From: JBPCOB01 sp051000715 | GTDB taxonomy: Bacteria > Actinomycetota > Actinomycetes > JALYNC01 | Assembly: GCA_051000715.1 (NCBI GenBank) | Contig: JBPCOB010000246.1 | Coordinates: forward strand, 1 to 8,339 | Length of the DNA: 8,339 bases | Direction of reading: 5' to 3' | In this document: positions 1-6,740 of the stretch, in pieces | How positions within the stretch are numbered: the stretch's first letter is position 1 | Layout of the letters: every line of letters starts with the position of its first letter | Notes under the pieces: model-generated | Databases searched by the model: none | What the model saw: the letters and a program-made list of their open reading frames with translations, nothing else | Told to the model about the DNA's origin: nothing | Made by a program: the position numbers and the translations under genes

Positions 1-713
1 CTTACCAGACGGCGTGGGCGATGCTGCACCGCTACCGGACCGCGATGGTGCGCCCCGGCCGGGAGTTGCTCGCCGGGCGGGTGGAGGTGGACGAGACCTT
101 CCTCGGCGGGGAGCAGCCGGGAGTGCCTGGGCGCGGTGCGCTGGGCAAGACGCTGGTGGTGGTGGCGGTCGAGCTGCACGAGCCGCGCGGCTATGGGCGG
201 GCCCGGATGAGCGTGATCGATAACGCTGCCGCCACGACCCTGCGTGCGTTCCTGATCAACGCTGTGGAGCCTGGTTCCACGCTCGTCACCGACGGCTGGT
301 CTGCCTACCCGAAGGCCTGCCAGGACTGGTTCGTCCACGAACCCCACCCGGTCGCCGGTTCCGGACACGACGCGCACGAACTGCTTCCCGCGGTGCACCG
401 TGTCGCATCGTTGTGCAAGCGCTGGCTGCTGGGCACCCACCAGGGACGCGTCGACGCTGAGCACATCCAGTCATACCTGGAGGAGTTCTGCTTCCGGTTC
501 AACCGGCGCCACTCCCGCGCCCGTGGCCTGCTGTTCTACCGACTGCTGCAGTACGCCGCCGGCACGGCGCCGCTGACCTACAAACAACTCGTGGCCAACC
601 CGTCGCACAAAGCAGTCAAGCCGCCCGGCGTGCACGGGCCACGCTCACGACCCGCCAGCCTCGCCCAGCCGCCGCAAGACCGGCCCTGGCGCGCGGCGAC
701 GAGCCTCGAATAG
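1..713 (+). mobile_element. IS1595-type insertion sequence, right part
   Basis: The transposase gene implies an insertion sequence that enters from the left edge. Its right terminal inverted repeat should lie just after the stop codon, somewhere in 714-797, but the left end is not in the window, so I cannot match the two ends or see a target-site duplication. The end given here is the stop of the transposase, not the true element boundary. I see no gene in 714-797. Confidence 0.55.
3..713 (+). CDS. IS1595-family DDE transposase, 5' end outside window
   Basis: This is the catalytic part of an IS1595 (ISXO2-like) transposase, which cuts and joins the ends of its insertion sequence. The frame is open to the left edge (residues YQTAWA precede the first Met at 21), so the gene starts upstream and its N-terminal zinc-ribbon part is not visible. 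Counting from the Met at 21, the visible catalytic residues are D24 in VEVDETFLGG, D91 in LVTDGWSAY and an acidic residue near E155 in YLEEFCFRFNRR. The family block HRVASLCKRWLLGTHQG lies at 126-142. These spacings and motifs are characteristic of the family. The visible 230 residues show no stop or frameshift, and the C-terminus (GPRSRPASL) looks natural, so this copy could be intact. Family assignment rests on motif recognition, not on a search. Confidence 0.88.
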   Translation, partial: YQTAWAMLHRYRTAMVRPGRELLAGRVEVDETFLGGEQPGVPGRGALGKTLVVVAVELHEPRGYGRARMSVIDNAAATTLRAFLINAVEPGSTLVTDGWSAYPKACQDWFVHEPHPVAGSGHDAHELLPAVHRVASLCKRWLLGTHQGRVDAEHIQSYLEEFCFRFNRRHSRARGLLFYRLLQYAAGTAPLTYKQLVANPSHKAVKPPGVHGPRSRPASLAQPPQDRPWRAATSLE

Positions 714-797
714 ATCAACTGACGACACCGGCTCCGGCAGTGAAATGGATAAGCCACTCGGGGGAATACCCGCTTGGCGGCGCCTTCACACCCGCTG

Positions 798-1322
798 TGC
801 ATCAACGGCAACGAGTCGGCTATTGCGACCAGCAAGCGCCAGGCCGTGCGACCGGCTGACCCCGCCCAAGATCGACGCGTTGCTGCGCAAGTGGCTCGGC
901 CGGCTGCCGCACCCGTTCACCCGCGCTGACCGGCCGCCGGCTACCGCTACGACATCTCGGTGCTGCAGGCCGAGTTCAGCCTCATTCGCGCCCCTGCTGG
1001 GCCTTGATCCCAGCCTCATGACCCAAGGCCGCATGAGCTACGACCTACGCCGGCTCCGCCTGCACGGGCTCATCGAACGCATCCCCGGCACCCACCGCTA
1101 CACCGTCACCGACCGCGGTCTTCGCATCGCGCTGTTCCTCACCCGCGTCCAGACCCGGCTGGTCAGACCCGGCCTGTTCCCAGGCCCTGGCCGAGGTCAG
1201 CCCCGACACCGCACTCCGACACCAGTTCGACCGTCTCGACGCCGCCATCGAAGCAGAAGCCCAGCGCCATAAGCTGATCGCAGGACTTGACTCACCAAGA
1301 CAACTTCAAGAACTCAAGCCCT
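798..1322 (+). pseudogene. Decayed actinobacterial mobile-element-associated gene, frameshifted and internally deleted
   Basis: Conserved-looking peptide segments follow one another in order but in different frames. They are CINGNE...KRQA (frame 3, 798-845), CDRLTPPKIDALLRKWLGRLPHPF (frame 1, 847-936), GYRYDISVLQAEFSL (frame 3, 939-983), then from APLLGLDPSLMTQGRM to the RPGL near 1176 (frame 1, 988-1178), and QALAEVSPDTALRHQF onward (frame 2, 1181-1322). From memory, these belong to one uncharacterised actinobacterial protein family in which roughly 150-200 residues normally separate the QAEFSL and LLGLDPS blocks. That middle is absent here, and another stretch between KRQA and CDRLT also seems lost. 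The block LRRLRLHGLIER...HRYTVTDRGL resembles a winged helix-turn-helix. The open frame 745-1272 crosses these segments but does not represent the ancestral protein. Original function is unknown. The gene is certainly not translated as one intact product. Confidence 0.7.
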
Positions 1323-1418
1323 CTAGCTCGTCCGCGACCGTCGGCGGCCCGTCCCCTTCACCGGTGGCAGGCCGCAGCGCTGTCTTGGTAACGACCCTGC
1401 AACACCCCGTCGTTAAAG

Positions 1419-1448
1419 GTGACGGCACTCACAGCGGGACAGTAAGAT
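1419..1448 (+). promoter_or_regulatory. Candidate housekeeping promoter for the liv operon
   Basis: A -35-like GTGACG (1419-1424; four of six match TTGACA) is followed after 18 bases by a -10-like TAAGAT (1443-1448; four of six match TATAAT). It lies in the only sizeable non-coding stretch upstream of livF and would give a leader of roughly 115-120 bases. High-GC promoters are poorly predicted by eye, so this is only a candidate. I see no clear operator or riboswitch in the leader. Confidence 0.28.
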
Positions 1449-1575
1449 GGGCTGGCTATCCACCCGAACCGTCCCCGGAGGGTGCGTGCTCGAGGTCCGT
1501 GGCCAGCTGCGTCGCCCAGCCGACGCCTGTGCTTGTCCACTTGAGGGCGCGCGTTCGATGGGGGTGGTGAGGTGA
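1447..1575 (+). CDS. Possible small upstream ORF overlapping livF start
   Basis: An ATG-started frame of 42 codons ends in a TGA (1573-1575) that overlaps the GTG start of livF (1572-1574), the same GTGA arrangement used for coupling inside this operon. It encodes MGWLSTRTVPGGCVLEV and continues with no domain I recognise. It has only a weak purine stretch (GGGAC, 1436-1440) before the ATG. An internal in-frame GTG at 1486 has a strong GGAGGG (1477-1482) only three bases ahead, which is too close to be ideal. The ATG also overlaps the candidate -10 box, so that promoter and this start cannot both be used. It may be a leader peptide or chance; no homology claim is made. Confidence 0.22.
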   Translation: MGWLSTRTVPGGCVLEVRGQLRRPADACACPLEGARSMGVVR

Positions 1576-2396
1576 CCCAGAGCGTCACGACCGGTCGCGG
1601 CGGCGCGCTGCTCGAGGTCAGCGACCTGCAGGTCACTTACGGGGGCGCCGTACGGGCCCTGCGCGGGGTGAGCCTGCGGGTGGAGGAGGGCAGCGTCGTC
1701 GCGGTGCTCGGCAGCAACGGCGCCGGCAAGACCACCCTGCTGCGCACGCTGTCCAACACGCTGCGGCTGCACCGGGGCAGGGTGGAGGCTGGGACGGTGC
1801 TTTTCCAGGGCGAGAGCCTCAAGGGCAAGGACCCGGGGCGATGCGTGTCGTCTGGACTGGTCCAGGTCCCCGAGGGGCGCCGGATCTTCAGCCGGCTCAC
1901 GGTCGAGGAGAACTTGCGCGCGGGCGGGCTGGCGAGCAAGGACAAGGCGGCCAAGAGCACCGCGCAGGCCCGCGTCTACGACCTGTTCCCGGTCCTTGCC
2001 GAGCGCCGCACCCAGCGCGCGGGGCTGCTGTCCGGCGGCGAGCAGCAGATGCTTGCCATCGGCCGCGGCCTGATGTCGCAGCCGACCCTGCTGCTGCTGG
2101 ATGAGCCGTCGCTGGGGCTGGCTCCCCGCATCATCGGCCACCTCGGCGAGGTGATCCGGGAGATCAACCGGCAGGGGACGTCGGTGATGCTGGTGGAGCA
2201 GAACGCCACCATGGCGCTCGCGGTGGCCGACGCCGCCTTCGTGTTGGACGTCGGGCGGGTGTCGCTGGCCGGGCCGGCGAGCGAGCTGGCGCAGAGCGAC
2301 GCCGTGCAGCGCCTCTACCTCGGACACGACGACGGCGCCAGCGGCACGCGGGCGGCGGCCCCGGCCGGCAAGACGCTGTCGCGGTGGACGGCGTGA
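1572..2396 (+). CDS. livF: Branched-chain amino acid-type ABC transporter ATPase LivF
   Basis: One of the two cytoplasmic ATP-hydrolysing subunits of a Liv/HAAT importer; it pairs with the next gene product. Visible motifs: Walker A GSNGAGKTT (47-55), Q-loop Q98 in LVQVPEGRR, signature LSGGEQQ (153-159), Walker B LLLLDEP (173-179), and MLVEQN (206-211), where the usual switch His is Gln, as is normal for LivF and helps tell it from LivG. A frame stop at 1542 leaves the GTG at 1572 as the only good start, with a G-rich Shine-Dalgarno-like run just before it. At 274 residues it is longer than typical LivF (about 235), because of an Ala/Gly-rich tail after GHDDG (251-255) that runs into the livG overlap. 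First gene of the five-gene operon. Substrate not determined. Confidence 0.93.
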   Translation: MTQSVTTGRGGALLEVSDLQVTYGGAVRALRGVSLRVEEGSVVAVLGSNGAGKTTLLRTLSNTLRLHRGRVEAGTVLFQGESLKGKDPGRCVSSGLVQVPEGRRIFSRLTVEENLRAGGLASKDKAAKSTAQARVYDLFPVLAERRTQRAGLLSGGEQQMLAIGRGLMSQPTLLLLDEPSLGLAPRIIGHLGEVIREINRQGTSVMLVEQNATMALAVADAAFVLDVGRVSLAGPASELAQSDAVQRLYLGHDDGASGTRAAAPAGKTLSRWTA

Positions 2397-3244
2397 CCGC
2401 CCCCGCCGGCCTGGCAGGTGTCGTTGTGCGCGAGGATGTACCGGCCCTGGAGGTGGACGCGGTCAGCGTCCGGTTCGGTGCGCTGAGCGCGCTGTCCGAG
2501 GTCTCCTTCACGGTGCAGCCGGGCAGCATTCACGCCGTCATCGGCCCGAACGGCGCCGGCAAGTCCACGATGTTCAACGTCCTGTCCGGGGTGTACCAAG
2601 CCTCCGCCGGAGAGGTCCGCTTCGGCGACCATGTCCTGACTGGGATGCGCCCACACCAGATCGCCCGGCTGCACGTCGCACGGGCGTTCCAGAACATCGC
2701 ACTGTCCGGCACCCAGACAGTGGCCGAGAACCTCATGCTCGGCCGGCACGCCCTCACCCGCGCTGGGTTCCTCGCCGCCGGACTGCGGCTGCCCCGTGCC
2801 ACCGCCGAGGGCCGGCGGCACGGCCAGCGGATCCGCGAGATCGCGGCCTTCCTCGACCTCGGCGACAAGCTCGACATCCCGGTCGGCGTGCTGTCCTACG
2901 GCGACCAGAAGCGCGTGGAGGTCGCGCGCGCCCTGTGCACCGAGCCGCGGCTGCTGCTGCTCGACGAGCCGGTCGCGGGGATGAACTCCGAAGAAACCGA
3001 CCGGATGGCCACCGCGGTGCTGGAGATCCGCTCGGCGCTGGGCATCTCGGTGGTCCTCGTCGAGCACGACATGGGCATGGTCATGAGCATCGCGGACCGC
3101 GTGACGGTCCTCGACTTCGGCCGGCGTATCGCCGACGGCACGCCCGCCGAGGTGCAGGCCGACCCCGAGGTCATCCGTGCCTACCTCGGCTCCGGCGACG
3201 AGGACGATCCTGGCCAGGTCGGCACTGGGGAGAGCATGTCATGA
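2384..3244 (+). CDS. livG: Branched-chain amino acid-type ABC transporter ATPase LivG
   Basis: Second cytoplasmic ATPase subunit of the importer. Motifs: Walker A GPNGAGKST (54-62), Q-loop Q103 in AFQNIALSG, signature LSYGDQKRVE (170-179, the LivG-type variant), Walker B LLLLDEPVAG (190-199), and a true switch His in LVEHDM (H228). The YGDQ signature and VEHDM are characteristic of LivG. The listed GTG at 2384 overlaps livF by 13 bases. A second in-frame GTG at 2393 makes an exact GTGA stop/start overlap with the livF TGA, has GGTGGA shortly before it, and removes only three residues, so it is an equally good or better start. Neither choice affects the domain. The 3' end overlaps livH by ATGA. 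Confidence 0.94.
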   Translation: MDGVTAPAGLAGVVVREDVPALEVDAVSVRFGALSALSEVSFTVQPGSIHAVIGPNGAGKSTMFNVLSGVYQASAGEVRFGDHVLTGMRPHQIARLHVARAFQNIALSGTQTVAENLMLGRHALTRAGFLAAGLRLPRATAEGRRHGQRIREIAAFLDLGDKLDIPVGVLSYGDQKRVEVARALCTEPRLLLLDEPVAGMNSEETDRMATAVLEIRSALGISVVLVEHDMGMVMSIADRVTVLDFGRRIADGTPAEVQADPEVIRAYLGSGDEDDPGQVGTGESMS

Positions 3245-4131
3245 CGCAGTTCCTGTCCCTGCTCCTGAACGGCGTGAGCCTCGGCGCGCTGTACGCGCTG
3301 ATCGCGCTAGGCTTCGTCATCATCTTCAAGTCCAGCGAGGTGGTGAGCTTCATGCACGGCTCACTGCTGCTGCTGGGCGCCTACCTCATCGCCCGGTTCC
3401 ACGACAGCATCGGCTTCTGGCCGGCCGTGGTCGTCGGGATCGGCGGCACCGCGCTGGCCGCGCTGCTGACCGAACGCCTGCTCATCAGCCGGCTGCGCGG
3501 CGCCCCGGTCATCAGCCTGGCGATCCTCACCATCGGCGTCGACATCATCATGCTGACCGAGCTCACCCGGCGGATCGGCTCGGACATCCTCAACGTCGGC
3601 CAGCCCTGGGGCGGCAACACCGTCCGGTTCGGCAACATCGGGATCACCACCAACCGGGCGCTCGCCTTCGCGGTCGCGGCGGCGCTGATCGGGCTGTTTT
3701 TCGCCGCCTTCAAGTACAGCGACTGGGGAGTCGCCATGCGGGCCTCGGCGGAGGACGGCGAGGCGGCCGCGCTCATGGGCATCCGCCTGGGCCGCGTCTC
3801 GATGGTCGCCTGGGTCGTCGCGGGTGCCCTGGCCGCGGTGGCCGGGCTGTTCCTCGTCGGGGAGCCGACGCCGGGCGTCACCCCCGGCATCGGGTCGGTC
3901 GCGCTGCGGGCCTTCCCCGCGGCGATCCTCGGCGGCCTGGACTCCACCGGCGGCGCGCTCGTCGGCGGCCTGGTCGTCGGCATGGCGGAGTCCTTCGCCG
4001 CCGGGTACCAGGACCAGATCGCCTTCCTAGGAAGGGGCTTCGGCGACGTCGTGCCGTACGTCGTGATGGTCGCGGTCCTCCTCGTCCGGCCCTCCGGCCT
4101 CTTCGGCACCCGGGAGCTGACCCGTGTCTGA
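3241..4131 (+). CDS. livH: Branched-chain amino acid-type ABC transporter permease LivH
   Basis: First membrane permease of the importer, 296 residues, the usual LivH length, and almost entirely hydrophobic helices. The N-terminus MTQFLSLLLNGVSLGALYAL is typical. The cytoplasmic EAA-like loop that contacts the ATPases is at about 166-182 (MRASAEDGEAAALMGI). The conserved ILGGLDSTGGALVGG lies at 229-243 and RPSGLFG at 283-289 near the C-terminus. The frame is open far upstream, but the part overlapping livG is Arg-rich, non-membrane and antithetical to the family. The ATG at 3241 overlaps the livG TGA as ATGA and has GGGGAGAG (3227-3234) six bases ahead, so it is clearly the start. Expected to form a heterodimeric channel with LivM. 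Confidence 0.94.
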   Translation: MTQFLSLLLNGVSLGALYALIALGFVIIFKSSEVVSFMHGSLLLLGAYLIARFHDSIGFWPAVVVGIGGTALAALLTERLLISRLRGAPVISLAILTIGVDIIMLTELTRRIGSDILNVGQPWGGNTVRFGNIGITTNRALAFAVAAALIGLFFAAFKYSDWGVAMRASAEDGEAAALMGIRLGRVSMVAWVVAGALAAVAGLFLVGEPTPGVTPGIGSVALRAFPAAILGGLDSTGGALVGGLVVGMAESFAAGYQDQIAFLGRGFGDVVPYVVMVAVLLVRPSGLFGTRELTRV

Positions 4132-5326
4132 CACTGCCGTCGAGCTACCCCGGCAGGCCACAGCCGAGCAGCCGGGCGCCGGGAGCAACCGCCGCTGGCT
4201 GCGACTGCTGCCGCTGACCGCCCTCCTGCTTGTGCTGCTGGTGCTCCCGCTGTACGTCGGCGGATTCTGGCTGCGAACCGGCTTCGCCGTCGCCGGTGCC
4301 GTGATCGGCGCGGTCGGGCTGAACCTGCTCACCGGCACGACGGGCCAGCTTTCGCTGGGGCACGCGTTCTTCCTCGCCGTCGGGGCGGTCACGTATGTCT
4401 ACGTCTCGGGCCACTCCGAGGGTGGCGCCACCAGGGTTAGCGGCCTCGGGCTGCCACCGCTGGTCGGCATGGTGCTGGGGGTTGCCATGGCGGGGCTCGC
4501 CGGACTGCTGTTCAGCCCGATCGCCGCACGACTGCGGGGCATCTACCTCGGCGTCGCCTCGCTCGGCCTGGTCTTCATCGGCCAGCACCTGCTCAACACC
4601 TGGAGCTCGGTGACCGGCGGCTTCAACGGCCGCTCGGTGCCGCCGTTCTCGCTGTTCGGCTTCCACTTCGCGGCTGACCACCCCTACCTCGCGGTGCTCG
4701 GCGTCCCCTTCGGTGAGGCCGAGCGGCTGTGGTATCTCGGGCTGGCACTGGCGGCAGGGGCGATGTGGTTCGCGGCGAACCTGCTGCGCAGCCGCCCGGG
4801 TCGGGCGCTGCAGACGCTGCGGGACAGCGAGGTCACGGCCGCGGTGATGGGCGCCAACGTGCAGGGCTACAAGGCGCGCGTCTTTCTGGTTTCCTCGATG
4901 TACGGCGGCCTGGCCGGCGTACTGTACGCGCTGTCGATCGGGTCGGTCGCGCCGGACTCCTTCTCGTTGGTGCTATCGGTCCAGTTCCTGGCCATGATCG
5001 TGCTAGGCGGCCTCGGATCGGTTGGGGGCGCTGCGCTCGGTGCCTGCTTCGTGAGCGCGCTGCCCCTGGTTTTCCAGCAGTACGCCGGCTCGCTGCCCTT
5101 CATCGCTCAGCCGGGCTCCCCAGGAATTGTCGCCAGCCAGGCGGCAGCCTTCCTCTACGGGCTCGCCGTCGTCCTCGTCGTGCTGTTCGAGCCCGGTGGC
5201 CTTGCCGGTCTCGCCCGCCGCTTCCGCCGCCCCGTCCGCGTCCCCGCGCGGTCGGGAGCGGGAGACCCGTCCGCCGCGTCCCAACCCCCGGCGCAAGCCG
5301 ATCCCACTGGAGGTTCACTCTCATGA
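4124..5326 (+). CDS. livM: Branched-chain amino acid-type ABC transporter permease LivM
   Basis: Second membrane permease of the importer, 400 residues. After a short polar N-terminus with RRW before the first helix (about 28-48), the family block GLNLLTGTTGQLSLGHAFF sits at 65-83, TGGFNG at 164-169, the EAA-like loop LRDSEVTAAVMGANVQGYK at 232-250, and GGLGSVGGAALG at 295-306. FEPGGLAGL (355-363) marks the usual C-terminal end, followed by a polar Arg/Pro/Ser-rich tail of about 35 residues, probably cytoplasmic and disordered. The GTG start overlaps the livH stop by eight bases and is preceded by GGGAG (4112-4116) at seven bases. It ends in an ATGA overlap with the binding-protein gene. Confidence 0.94.
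   Translation: MSDTAVELPRQATAEQPGAGSNRRWLRLLPLTALLLVLLVLPLYVGGFWLRTGFAVAGAVIGAVGLNLLTGTTGQLSLGHAFFLAVGAVTYVYVSGHSEGGATRVSGLGLPPLVGMVLGVAMAGLAGLLFSPIAARLRGIYLGVASLGLVFIGQHLLNTWSSVTGGFNGRSVPPFSLFGFHFAADHPYLAVLGVPFGEAERLWYLGLALAAGAMWFAANLLRSRPGRALQTLRDSEVTAAVMGANVQGYKARVFLVSSMYGGLAGVLYALSIGSVAPDSFSLVLSVQFLAMIVLGGLGSVGGAALGACFVSALPLVFQQYAGSLPFIAQPGSPGIVASQAAAFLYGLAVVLVVLFEPGGLAGLARRFRRPVRVPARSGAGDPSAASQPPAQADPTGGSLS
5309..5313 (+). promoter_or_regulatory. Ribosome binding site choosing the livK start
   Basis: GGAGG lies nine bases before the ATG at 5323, which overlaps the livM stop as ATGA. A second in-frame ATG at 5335 would be 21 bases away, so 5323 is preferred. The long open frame that begins at 4729 is not used. 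Confidence 0.7.
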
Positions 5327-6573
5327 TTCAGGGCATGCGTCCCTATGCGGCAGGTCTGCTCGCGGTCTCGCTTCTAGCCGCCGGCTGCAGCACAAAAGCC
5401 CAGAACAGCGGCAGTGGCGGTGCCTCGGGTAGCGCCGGCGGCGTGAAGACCGGCCGTGGCATCAGCGGCACGACCATCACCCTCGGCTCGCTGACCGACC
5501 TCACCGGCGTCTTCGCGGCGCTGGGCAAAGACATCACCAACGCCCAGGCCCTCTACTGGGACAAGCAGAACGCCGGTGCCAAGGTCTGCGGCAAGTACAC
5601 CGTTAAGACCGAGGTCAAAGACCATGGGTACGTGACCCAGCAGGGTGTGGCGCTCTACAGCGCCATCCACAACGACGTCCTGGCGATCGAGCAGACGATC
5701 GGATCCCCGATCAACCAGGCTCTCGAGCCCCAGCTCAAGGCCGACCACATGGTCAACATCCCGGCAGCATGGGCGGCGTCCCTCACCGAGAACGACGAGA
5801 ACGCGGTCATCGGCGCGACGTACCAGATTGAGATGATCAACGTCCTGGACTACCTGCTCAAGGAAGGCAAGATCAAGCCGGGTGACAAGATCGGCCATAT
5901 CTACTTCGAGGGCGACTACGGGGCCGGCGGTCTTGCCGGTAGCAAGTACTTCGCCAGCAAGCACGGCATGAGTGTCGTCGAGGCCAAGATCAAGCCAACC
6001 GACTCCGACATGACCGCTCAGATCACCCAGTTCAAGGCCCAGGGCGTCAAGGCGATCGCGCTGACGGTCGCACCCGGTCAGACCGCCTCGGCCGCCGGGG
6101 TCGCCGCCTCGCAGGGACTCGACGTTCCGATCGCCGGCAACAACCCGGTCTTCGCGCCGGGCCTGCTCGAAGGCCCATCCGGCCTGGCGCTGAAGAAGAA
6201 CCTGTACGTGGCGTCCCCGATCTCGCCCTTCGACAAGAACGACGCGCTGCTCAAGGAATACACCGCCAAGTACCCGGGCAACGCCACCCTTGGCGTGGTG
6301 TTCGGCACCGCCGCCGCTACCGTCATGAACAAGATCCTCGCCAAGGCCTGCGCCGACGGGGACCTCACCCCCGAGGGCGTCACCAGGGCCAAGACCTCCA
6401 TCGGCGACGTCGACACCGGCGGCCTGGCCGTGCCGCTGAACTTCCAGACCGGCAAGTCGCCGAGCCTGAAGAGTTACATCTTCCGGGCCGCGGACGTCGC
6501 CGGTGGCGCCAAGTCGGTGAGCGACCTGTTCCAGGGCGACGACGCAGCCTCGTTCGTCCCGGCCGCCGGGTAG
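5323..6573 (+). CDS. livK: ABC transporter substrate-binding lipoprotein, LivK-like (Peripla_BP_6)
   Basis: The extracytoplasmic binding protein that captures the substrate and delivers it to LivHM; 416 residues. It starts with a lipoprotein signal peptide: helix to about residue 18 and lipobox LAAGC with Cys22 as the predicted lipid-modified residue, then a Gly/Ser-rich linker (about 28-46). The mature type-I binding fold begins at GISGTTITLGSLTDLTG (46-62), the normal opening of Peripla_BP_6 proteins, and runs to about 390, including YFEGDYGAGG (194-203) and the lobe-2 segment QFKAQGVKAIALTV (236-249). Two mature cysteines besides the anchor, C90 and C343, are seen. It is the last gene of the operon, unusual against the textbook E. 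coli order in which binding proteins come first. The ligand is not predictable: the gene symbol names the family, not proof of leucine binding. Confidence 0.9.
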   Translation: MIQGMRPYAAGLLAVSLLAAGCSTKAQNSGSGGASGSAGGVKTGRGISGTTITLGSLTDLTGVFAALGKDITNAQALYWDKQNAGAKVCGKYTVKTEVKDHGYVTQQGVALYSAIHNDVLAIEQTIGSPINQALEPQLKADHMVNIPAAWAASLTENDENAVIGATYQIEMINVLDYLLKEGKIKPGDKIGHIYFEGDYGAGGLAGSKYFASKHGMSVVEAKIKPTDSDMTAQITQFKAQGVKAIALTVAPGQTASAAGVAASQGLDVPIAGNNPVFAPGLLEGPSGLALKKNLYVASPISPFDKNDALLKEYTAKYPGNATLGVVFGTAAATVMNKILAKACADGDLTPEGVTRAKTSIGDVDTGGLAVPLNFQTGKSPSLKSYIFRAADVAGGAKSVSDLFQGDDAASFVPAAG

Positions 6574-6605
6574 CCGCGGCACCCCGTCCGACGACCGCCC
6601 GCGGC
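6573..6605 (+). terminator. Weak candidate terminator hairpin after livK
   Basis: GCCGCGG (6573-6579) and CCGCGGC (6599-6605) can form a seven-pair stem with a 19-base loop directly after the livK stop. A second short hairpin, CCCGG-CCG-CCGGG (6558-6570), overlaps the last codons. No T-run follows either, as is common in actinobacteria. In such GC-rich DNA these pairings may be chance. Confidence 0.22.
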
Positions 6606-6611
6606 AACCGG

Positions 6612-6740
6612 TCAGGTCCGCAAGCTCTCCAGCAGGCCACCCGGCCGGGCCGCCGCGCGCAGTCGGACGGCGAGCAACAGGGCCAGCCCGGAGGCGACGG
6701 CCAGCGGGAGGGCCAGCACGGGCAGCAGCTCCTCGCCAAC
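6612..6740 (-). pseudogene. C-terminal remnant of an unknown membrane protein
   Basis: On the minus strand, codons with strongly G/C-ending third positions read VGEELLPVLALPLAVASG, then LALLLAVRLRAAARPGGLLESLRT and a TGA at 6614-6612. This is one hydrophobic helix followed by a basic cytoplasmic-looking tail, the normal shape of a membrane protein C-terminus. It is convergent to livK. Upstream (higher coordinates) it runs into sequence better explained by the plus-strand recombinase-like gene, so the rest of the protein seems to have been replaced. The upper limit of 6740 is approximate; the true junction is probably between about 6711 and 6740. I do not recognise the family. A chance antisense frame cannot be excluded. 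Confidence 0.4.

Noticed and set aside
714..797. Right terminal inverted repeat of the IS1595 element
   Set aside because: The left end is outside the window, so no pair of ends can be matched; naming a specific repeat would be a guess.
745..1272. Open frame 745-1272 as an intact protein
   Set aside because: Only parts of it (about 847-936 and 988-1178) look conserved; the rest is out-of-frame sequence whose sensible reading is in other frames.
1413..3067. Two long minus-strand frames opposite livF and livG
   Set aside because: They mirror the ABC ATPase genes, whose motifs are unambiguous, and show only Gln/His/Arg-rich composition.
2935..3240. Upstream extension of the livH frame
   Set aside because: The extension overlaps livG by about 300 bases, is Arg/His-rich and not membrane-like; the ATG at 3241 with a good ribosome binding site is the start.
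3177..4217. 346-codon plus-strand frame inside livH
   Set aside because: Arg/His/Pro-rich shadow in the +2 frame of a clear permease gene.
4729..5322. Upstream extension of the livK frame
   Set aside because: It lies entirely in livM in another frame and would bury the lipoprotein signal peptide that must be at the N-terminus.
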